Virus record (IMG/VR): IMGVR_UViG_3300020470_001312 | Location: 1-21,870 of that record | Reading direction: 5' to 3' (one strand) | From: a virus | Length of the DNA: 21,870 bases | Shown here: piece after piece, positions 14,486 to 19,739 of the stretch | Position numbering within the stretch: position 1 is the stretch's first letter | Layout: each line of letters starts with the position of its first letter | Position numbers and translations under genes: made by a program | The notes under the pieces: model-generated | The model's input: the letters and a program-made list of their open reading frames with translations, nothing else | What the model was told of the DNA's origin: nothing | The model's database searches: none

Positions 14486-15015
14486 GCGATTTAGAATTAA
14501 TCCCTTTTACATCTCCTCAACTGAAGGAACCTCCAAAACAGTTGGATATAGAAAAGGAAGATTTAAAAGCACTTAAATTTGAATTACTACAAGCAATGCA
14601 AAAGTTTGGTGGTGTAGGTTTATCTGCTAATCAAGTAGGTATTGATAAGGCATACTTTGTTATTGGAGATGGCAAACCTGAAGGCATGCAAAAAGCATTT
14701 TTCAATCCACTATTAATAGCAGTTAGTGATGATGAAGAAGTTATGAGAGAAGGTTGTTTATCATTCCCTGGTTTGTGGTTAATGGTAAATAGACCTAAAC
14801 AATGTACAATATTATATCATAATTCAGACGGTGAAGAACAACAAGAAACATATGAAGGGATAGGTGCTAGAGTTATACTACACGAATACGATCATATGGT
14901 AGGGCAAAACTTTACACAAAGAGTTTCAAAGTTCAAACTAGAGCGTGCTTTCAAAGCTCTAGAAAAGAAAATAAAGAAGTACCAAAGACAATCCAAACAA
15001 CTCAAACAGGCATAA
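14482..15015 (+). CDS. def: Peptide deformylase
   Basis: Peptide deformylase removes the formyl group from the N-terminal methionine of new proteins. All three motifs are present in 177 residues: GGVGLSANQVG at 43-53 (the usual GLAA is GLSA), EGCLS at 90-94 with metal ligand C92, and HEYDH at 134-138 with the two metal histidines and the catalytic Glu. Phage deformylases are well known in marine T4-like phages, usually shortened at the C-terminus. This one instead keeps a Lys-rich C-terminal helix of about 25 residues. The TAA stop lies inside a CATAAATA late-type promoter for the next gene. Confidence 0.94.
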   Translation: MSDLELIPFTSPQLKEPPKQLDIEKEDLKALKFELLQAMQKFGGVGLSANQVGIDKAYFVIGDGKPEGMQKAFFNPLLIAVSDDEEVMREGCLSFPGLWLMVNRPKQCTILYHNSDGEEQQETYEGIGARVILHEYDHMVGQNFTQRVSKFKLERAFKALEKKIKKYQRQSKQLKQA

Positions 15016-15018
15016 ATA
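15011..15018 (+). promoter_or_regulatory. Probable T4-type late promoter (CATAAATA)
   Basis: CATAAATA overlaps the deformylase stop codon and precedes ATG 15037. It differs from the T4 late octamer at the first base only, a position that varies in marine T4-like phages. Transcription from about 15024 would place an ideal AAGGAGG ribosome binding site (15024-15030) almost at the 5' end. Confidence 0.5.
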
Positions 15019-15036
15019 GTAGTAAGGAGGAAAACT

Positions 15037-15387
15037 ATGGCAGAAGAATTTGATTTTGGTTTTACGGCAGTTGATGAACCGGACCAACCGGCTTCACAAC
15101 CAGTAGCTCCGTCCGTAGATGAAGATAAAATAATGGACAAATTACAGCAGCTAGAAGCCAAGATACTGACAGCTGATAACTCCGGAATGATAAATGAGCA
15201 TAGAGCTCTTATTGAATCTGATGTGGCAACTAAACTTCGTGATGTAGAAGATCTCATACTACCTTTACTGTTTAATTTGCAGAAAAATCCTGAAAAGGAA
15301 TATATACATTGGCCCAATAGAACGGCAATAATTGATAAACAAATTGAAAAAATAAAGGCGGTAACGAGATATTATGAGCGAATCTAG
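15037..15387 (+). CDS. Conserved phage protein of unknown function (116 aa)
   Basis: The N-terminal 35 residues are acidic and low-complexity (EEFDFGFTAVDEP, then Pro/Gln/Ala-rich), followed by a helical region (KIMDKLQQLEAKILTADN, LRDVEDLILPLLFNLQ) and a compact motif NPEKEYIHWPNRTAIIDKQI near the end. I associate the NPEKEYI-WPNR ending with a conserved hypothetical protein of T4-like marine phages, but no function is known to me. It has a consensus RBS and a likely late promoter, so a virion or assembly role is plausible. Its end overlaps the ClpP-like gene by 14 bases. Confidence 0.82.
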   Translation: MAEEFDFGFTAVDEPDQPASQPVAPSVDEDKIMDKLQQLEAKILTADNSGMINEHRALIESDVATKLRDVEDLILPLLFNLQKNPEKEYIHWPNRTAIIDKQIEKIKAVTRYYERI

Positions 15388-15982
15388 TCCAGCAAAACCA
15401 ATAAACATACAACCCACGGGCAACGCTTACGAAAGACCTGTTGCCCGTGTCTTTGATTTATATTTAACAGGCGTAATAGGAGAACCAAAAGAGTATCAAG
15501 ATTGGAATCAGATACTACGGATGTCTAGTGAACATGATGCTGTTATAATTCACATTAATTCTGAAGGCGGTGCTATGTTTACTGCAATACAATTAATGAA
15601 AGCAATTGCAGAAAGTCCTGCAACAGTAATTGCCTCGGTAGAAGGTATGTGTATGTCAGCAGCAACATTAATATTTTTAAGTGCTGAGATATGTGAAATA
15701 TCTGAACATAGTCATTTCATGTTCCATACATATAGTTCAGGTAATTGGGGTAAAGGTAACGAACAGATAGCTAATGTACAAGCAGATGATAAGTGGGCAA
15801 GACATTTATTCCAGTCTGTATATAAAGACTTTTTATCACCACAAGAACTTAAACAAATGGTAGATGGCAAAGACTTTTGGATGACTCCTTCAGAAGTTAC
15901 TAAAAGATTAGAAGCAAGGAATAAAAAAATCAAAAGAACTAGAGGACCAAAAGCGAAACAAAATGCTTTACAAAAGGCTTAA
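15374..15982 (+). CDS. ClpP-like serine protease
   Basis: A 202-residue protein of the ClpP/crotonase fold. The strand-turn INSEGGAMFTAIQLMKAI matches the N-S-P/E-G-G oxyanion region, the nucleophile is S95 in GMCMSAATLIFLSA, the histidine is H118 in HFMFHTYSSG, and the third residue is probably D157 in KDFWMTPSEV, aligned with the ClpP D-R-F-L-S-A-x-E-A segment. The full triad therefore appears present. The C-terminal 30 residues are very basic. Phages use ClpP-like proteases in head maturation or as host-protease homologues; T4 itself uses gp21. No capsid genes are in view, so the role is open. It could be co-expressed with the deformylase for protein turnover. Confidence 0.85.
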   Translation: MSESSPAKPINIQPTGNAYERPVARVFDLYLTGVIGEPKEYQDWNQILRMSSEHDAVIIHINSEGGAMFTAIQLMKAIAESPATVIASVEGMCMSAATLIFLSAEICEISEHSHFMFHTYSSGNWGKGNEQIANVQADDKWARHLFQSVYKDFLSPQELKQMVDGKDFWMTPSEVTKRLEARNKKIKRTRGPKAKQNALQKA

Positions 15983-16027
15983 TTTGTGCTTAAATTATTG
16001 TATATATAGTAATGGAGGTATAGATAT

Positions 16028-16621
16028 ATGCGTAAAAGAATAATAATAGTAGGGGCAGTATTAGCAGCCATATTTATGGCAACACCTGTTAAAGCAGCAG
16101 ATACATCAGATGTAATTGCTGGTATTATCTTTGGCGGACTATTGGGATCAGAGATACAAAAGAATAGAGAGTATAGGGACGACTATCCTCACCCATATTA
16201 CAATGACAGATATAATAGTTATGGTGGGTATGAACAAAGACGTAGGCATGGTAATTACAGACATTATTATCAACCTAGTATCTTAATTCTACCTGACGGA
16301 ACTATTATAGAACCAAGAGTAAGTTTACCTAGAGTTAGGGAAGACTTCTGTTGGTATGTAAATCCAGATGCAACACTTCCTAGATGTAGGGATATTGATA
16401 TTGGATACATGAAAGACTCTGGGTTCAATTACATGGAGATTGATCGTATGTTAAACTTAGGTTCATACGCACAGTCATATGTAAATAGAACTTATGGTAA
16501 AAGGAGAAGTAGTGAACACCGAGACTTGGTGGAACGCTATTCTTATCCATGTGGACATGCAGGTTATGTTCCAATGGGTATTAGGGGCTGCACGGAAGTA
16601 GCAGAATATTATAACAAATAA
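16028..16621 (+). CDS. Secreted glycine-zipper protein of the cell envelope
   Basis: A 197-residue protein with a clear signal peptide: MRKR, the hydrophobic IIIVGAVLAAIFMA, and a VKA-A cleavage site near residue 23. Right after it comes a glycine-zipper-like hydrophobic segment (VIAGIIFGGLLGSEI), as in the 17-kDa surface antigen type of outer membrane proteins. A Tyr/Arg-rich stretch follows (about 45-85), then a folded C-terminal part with four cysteines (in FCWYV, PRCRD, YPCGHAG and RGCTE) that could form disulfides in the periplasm. There is no lipobox. It has a GGAGG RBS and stands 14 bases before the TonB-dependent receptor gene, so the two probably act together in the host envelope. 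The precise function is unknown. Confidence 0.78.
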   Translation: MRKRIIIVGAVLAAIFMATPVKAADTSDVIAGIIFGGLLGSEIQKNREYRDDYPHPYYNDRYNSYGGYEQRRRHGNYRHYYQPSILILPDGTIIEPRVSLPRVREDFCWYVNPDATLPRCRDIDIGYMKDSGFNYMEIDRMLNLGSYAQSYVNRTYGKRRSSEHRDLVERYSYPCGHAGYVPMGIRGCTEVAEYYNK

Positions 16622-16635
16622 TTTTTAAGTACATT

Positions 16636-18180
16636 ATGAAAAATTTGGTAGTATTAGTCGTGGCCTTTTTGGCCACGTCTGTCTATGCGCAACAAAGTGA
16701 TATAGAAGAAATAGTAATTGTTGGATCAACAATCAAAAACGGGTTTTCAGATCCTGAAACAGATAACCTAGCAATAGAAGCAATAGAACCCATTAAAATA
16801 TATGCACCTGGAGGTAGGGGTGGTTTTATTGGAGCAACATTAAATGGAACTGACGTAAAAAATACAGCAGTTTTTAGAAATGGAATTCCTGTAAACGATC
16901 CTGGCTCTGGTTGGTATGACTTTGGTGTAGACATTCCTTCATATCAATCTTACAAAGTAATATCAGGACCTAACTCTGTATTATTTGGAAGTTCAAGTAT
17001 GGCAGGAACAGTATTGATAGAAGATGAATATTGGCAAGACGTATTATATAGTAAAGGTGGTGAAGACCAAAGCTATGTGATGTTTGGTAATAAGCATTTA
17101 CTTGTATCAAGATACCATGGTACTAGCGGTTCTGTAATGACAGACAATAGTGAAGACGATTGGTTTAAAAATACAACATTAAGATCTAAAATGGAGTGGC
17201 AAGGATTTCAGTTTCTTTCTACAGTTACAGATTATGAATATGAGTATGATAATTGTTATGCTGTTGACTGGAGTAATACAGATGAATGTAAACAAAATGG
17301 CACAAAGTTAACATCATCAATACGAAATGATTGGTTAACACTAGGTTACAGTAGAAATGATACTGAACATCTTAGTGCAGGAGATAAAACTTGGCAAGCA
17401 GATAATAATAGATATTACATTGACGCTAAGGAAAGTATAGGTGACTTTTTATTGGGTGCAACATATCAGAAAGAAAAATATAATGATCTAGAAGATGAGA
17501 GACCAGCAGTATATGTGAATTGGCAAAATACACATTTTGGAGTTGGTTATCGTCGTGAAGAGTCAACAAACATATTTAGATTTGGATTAGATTTAAAAGG
17601 TGTTAAGTTTTCCTTAGGTAACAGTTTTAGATCTCCTAATTTATATGAACGATTTGGGGATGACTGGGTGGGTGCAAACCCTAGTTTAAAGCCTGAAGAA
17701 GGTAAAGGTGCTGAAATAAGTTATAGTAAATTTACTGCATGGAGATATGAATTTGATGAGGGTATTGATTTTGATTTTATGCAATATCAATATATAAACT
17801 CTGGAGAGTACACATCTACAGGTATTAAGTATGCTAATCATATAATAACTGAGAACGGAAGTTGGTATGTATTGGCACAATACACAGACACAGATAAACT
17901 TAGGGTTCCTAAATATCAAACAAAGATATCTTACTATAATGGTTGGGGTGACTTTGATTATATGATTGAATATGTAGGAGCATACGATAAAGGATTAGAG
18001 TTTGATGGCAGACCTATAGATGATATGTCAACATTTAATTTTAATTTAGGATATTATTTCGATAGGAAATATCGTTTAGGTTTACAGATCAAAGATATTA
18101 TGAACAGACACTTTGAAATTTTACCAGGGTATAGCGCAGGTGGTAGAGAGCTAACTCTTAGTCTCGACGTCAGTATATAA
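16636..18180 (+). CDS. BtuB-like TonB-dependent outer membrane receptor
   Basis: TonB-dependent receptors pull scarce ligands (cobalamin, siderophore iron, heme) through the outer membrane. The 514-residue protein has a signal peptide cut after VYA (residue 18), a TonB-box-like EEIVIVGS (24-31), a plug with VISGPNSVLFGSSSMAGTVL (108-127) matching the G-P-x-S-x-x-Y-G-S-x-x-x-G-G motif, and a beta barrel with SFRSPNLYERFG then NPSLKPEEGKGAEI. Its end, HFEILPGYSAGGRELTLSLD, is close to the last strands of E. coli BtuB (YGYQTAGREYTLSG). It is shorter than BtuB (614), and the plug lacks the usual D-V-L-x-x-x-P-G-V segment. No Shine-Dalgarno is seen. Cobalamin is the best guess for ligand, by resemblance only. 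Confidence 0.92.
   Translation: MKNLVVLVVAFLATSVYAQQSDIEEIVIVGSTIKNGFSDPETDNLAIEAIEPIKIYAPGGRGGFIGATLNGTDVKNTAVFRNGIPVNDPGSGWYDFGVDIPSYQSYKVISGPNSVLFGSSSMAGTVLIEDEYWQDVLYSKGGEDQSYVMFGNKHLLVSRYHGTSGSVMTDNSEDDWFKNTTLRSKMEWQGFQFLSTVTDYEYEYDNCYAVDWSNTDECKQNGTKLTSSIRNDWLTLGYSRNDTEHLSAGDKTWQADNNRYYIDAKESIGDFLLGATYQKEKYNDLEDERPAVYVNWQNTHFGVGYRREESTNIFRFGLDLKGVKFSLGNSFRSPNLYERFGDDWVGANPSLKPEEGKGAEISYSKFTAWRYEFDEGIDFDFMQYQYINSGEYTSTGIKYANHIITENGSWYVLAQYTDTDKLRVPKYQTKISYYNGWGDFDYMIEYVGAYDKGLEFDGRPIDDMSTFNFNLGYYFDRKYRLGLQIKDIMNRHFEILPGYSAGGRELTLSLDVSI
16659..16677 (+). promoter_or_regulatory. GC-rich hairpin inside the receptor's signal-peptide codons
   Basis: CGTGGCC (16659-16665) and GGCCACG (16671-16677) pair perfectly around TTTTT. 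AG (16656-16657) and CT (16679-16680) extend the stem past one mismatch. It starts 23 bases after the receptor ATG, in a gene that has no clear RBS and a G+C-poor context. It could modulate translation, or merely reflect hydrophobic codons. Confidence 0.4.
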
Positions 18181-18183
18181 ATA
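18176..18183 (+). promoter_or_regulatory. T4-type late promoter before the radical SAM gene
   Basis: An exact TATAAATA overlaps the receptor stop codon and lies nine bases before ATG 18192. It is embedded in a short dyad, CAGTAT (18171-18176) and ATACTG (18181-18186). A start about six bases downstream of the octamer would leave almost no leader, and no Shine-Dalgarno is present. Confidence 0.6.
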
Positions 18184-18191
18184 CTGATGAG

Positions 18192-19640
18192 ATGCCTGAT
18201 ATAATTCTATTCACAGATGTATGCAGTCCCGGTTTTGGAAGATATGCCGGGACATATCGTATTGCATCTGAGCTCAGGGCTAATGGATACAAAGTACAGG
18301 TTATAGAATACTTTACTAAGTGGTCAACAGAAGAACTTATAAACATAATTAAAAAATTTGTTGGTAAGAATACATTATGGGTTGGAATTAGTACTACATT
18401 TTTAGAGTATGAACGCATGCTCCAAACAGGTAAAAACAGAACGAATGTTTTTACTGCACAAATGACTGTTACAGGAAGAGACGATTGGGCAGAATTAGTA
18501 GATGAAATAAGATCAATTAATCCTGATTGTAAGATTGTAGCAGGAGGCACAAAGGTAGGACATATAAGACCTGATGATAAAACATTTGATATTATTATAC
18601 AAGGACAAGGTGAGGAAAGTGTCCTACAAATTACAAAAGAAATAGAAGAAAAAAGACCATCAAAAAGAACATTGAACTTAGGGTTTGAAAGATTTTCAAC
18701 CTGTTCTATATTATGGGACGATGATGATTTAATATTTCCTAACGAACATTTACCAATAGAAATTGCTAGGGGTTGCATATTTAAATGTAGCTATTGTAGT
18801 TATGATCTTAATGGTAAAAAGATATGGGAGTTTAATAGAGTTCCTGAATTAGTTAGAAAAGAAATAGAAGATGCAAAGAATAGATTTGGAAGTACAGGGT
18901 TTATGTTCTGTGATGATACCTATAATGATAGTCCAGAAAAAGTAGCAAGGTTCCATGAGGAATTTATGAAAATGGATTTCAATATTGAGTTCAGTAGTTT
19001 TGCTAGATTAGATCTAATAGTATCTCATTGGGAGACAGCAAAACAATTATATGAAAGTGGTCTTAGAAGTGTCTTTTTTGGTGTTGAATCCTTTAATACA
19101 TTATCAGGTAGAGCAATAGGTAAAGGTATGCCAGGTGAGAAACTTAAAGATGGGTTGATGAGATTACGAGAGGAATGTCCTGATATGATTATACTTACAG
19201 GACTAATTGTAGGGTTACCACATGATACACCTGATACATTACGAGCTAATAATGAGTGGTTAAAGCAGCCAGACTGCCCCGTAGATGTAGTTTCATATCA
19301 CCCACTATACATACACCCACATGATGGTAGTCTAATGGCTAAGAACCCTGAACAATATGGATATGAGTTAGACGGACTGGGTGGTTGGACAAGAGATGAT
19401 GGTATTACAAGGCAAGATTGCGTAGGATTGGCACAAGAATTACAGTTAGATTTCGCCAAAGGAGAACCCTTAAAACGTGGTGCCTGGACCTTCTTTAATA
19501 GGTTCCAGAACTTAGGGTTTACTGCAGAACAGTTCAAAAAAACGTCCCTAGGGTATCCAAATGACGTTTTGGACTCAGAAATAGTGGGTCGAGAACAAGA
19601 AAAATTCGATTTTTATAAGTCCAGACTCCTAAGTCTTTGA
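18192..19640 (+). CDS. Radical SAM protein with B12-binding-like N-terminal domain
   Basis: A 482-residue enzyme in two parts. Residues 1-145 resemble the cobalamin-binding Rossmann domain of B12-type radical SAM proteins: DIILFTDVCSPGFGRYAGTY, IASELRANGYKVQVIEYF, KIVAGGTKVGHI and IIIQGQGEES, the last matching the usual G-E-G-E. The radical SAM core begins at IARGCIFKCSYCSY with cluster cysteines C195, C199 and C202, followed by FMFCDDTYNDSPEKV, FFGVESFNTLSGRAIGKG and LTGLIVGLPHDTPDT, the order of Elp3/MiaB-type barrels. No DxHxxG lower-ligand motif is visible, as in many enzymes of this group, so cobalamin binding is not proven. The reaction is unknown; methylation or other chemistry on an unactivated carbon would fit. 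It follows the BtuB-like receptor directly. Confidence 0.88.
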   Translation: MPDIILFTDVCSPGFGRYAGTYRIASELRANGYKVQVIEYFTKWSTEELINIIKKFVGKNTLWVGISTTFLEYERMLQTGKNRTNVFTAQMTVTGRDDWAELVDEIRSINPDCKIVAGGTKVGHIRPDDKTFDIIIQGQGEESVLQITKEIEEKRPSKRTLNLGFERFSTCSILWDDDDLIFPNEHLPIEIARGCIFKCSYCSYDLNGKKIWEFNRVPELVRKEIEDAKNRFGSTGFMFCDDTYNDSPEKVARFHEEFMKMDFNIEFSSFARLDLIVSHWETAKQLYESGLRSVFFGVESFNTLSGRAIGKGMPGEKLKDGLMRLREECPDMIILTGLIVGLPHDTPDTLRANNEWLKQPDCPVDVVSYHPLYIHPHDGSLMAKNPEQYGYELDGLGGWTRDDGITRQDCVGLAQELQLDFAKGEPLKRGAWTFFNRFQNLGFTAEQFKKTSLGYPNDVLDSEIVGREQEKFDFYKSRLLSL

Positions 19641-19670
19641 TTTTCGGTATAAAAAGATTTTAAAAAATGC

Positions 19671-19699
19671 TTGACTCTTGGTTCACAAGAGTGCATAAT
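19671..19699 (+). promoter_or_regulatory. Sigma-70-type promoter with palindromic spacer
   Basis: TTGACT (19671-19676) and CATAAT (19694-19699) are 17 bases apart in the 99-bp gap before the VWA gene. The spacer holds CTCTTG (19675-19680) and CAAGAG (19686-19691), an inverted repeat in the same register as the one in the promoter at 1083. The predicted start near 19706 leaves a leader of about 34 bases with AAGGA at 19723. The rest of the gap (19641-19670) is A+T-rich and shows no further feature. Confidence 0.78.
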
Positions 19700-19739
19700 A
19701 ACGGTATATTAAATAAAAATGTAAGGACTTTTATAGAAT

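Noticed and set aside
14892-15317. 141-codon antisense frame over the deformylase end and the 15037 gene
   Set aside because: It spans a clear intergenic junction with promoter and RBS for the forward gene; Ser/Leu-rich composition typical of an antisense shadow.
15979-16010. Promoter before the 16028 gene (TTGTGC with TATATA/TATAGT)
   Set aside because: Spacing between the boxes is 11 or 15 bases and no late octamer is present; the A+T-rich gap gives such matches by chance.
19623-19636. Small hairpin AGACT/AGTCT followed by a T-rich stretch at the end of the radical SAM gene, as a terminator
   Set aside because: Only five base pairs, lies within coding sequence, and the T tract is interrupted; too weak to call.
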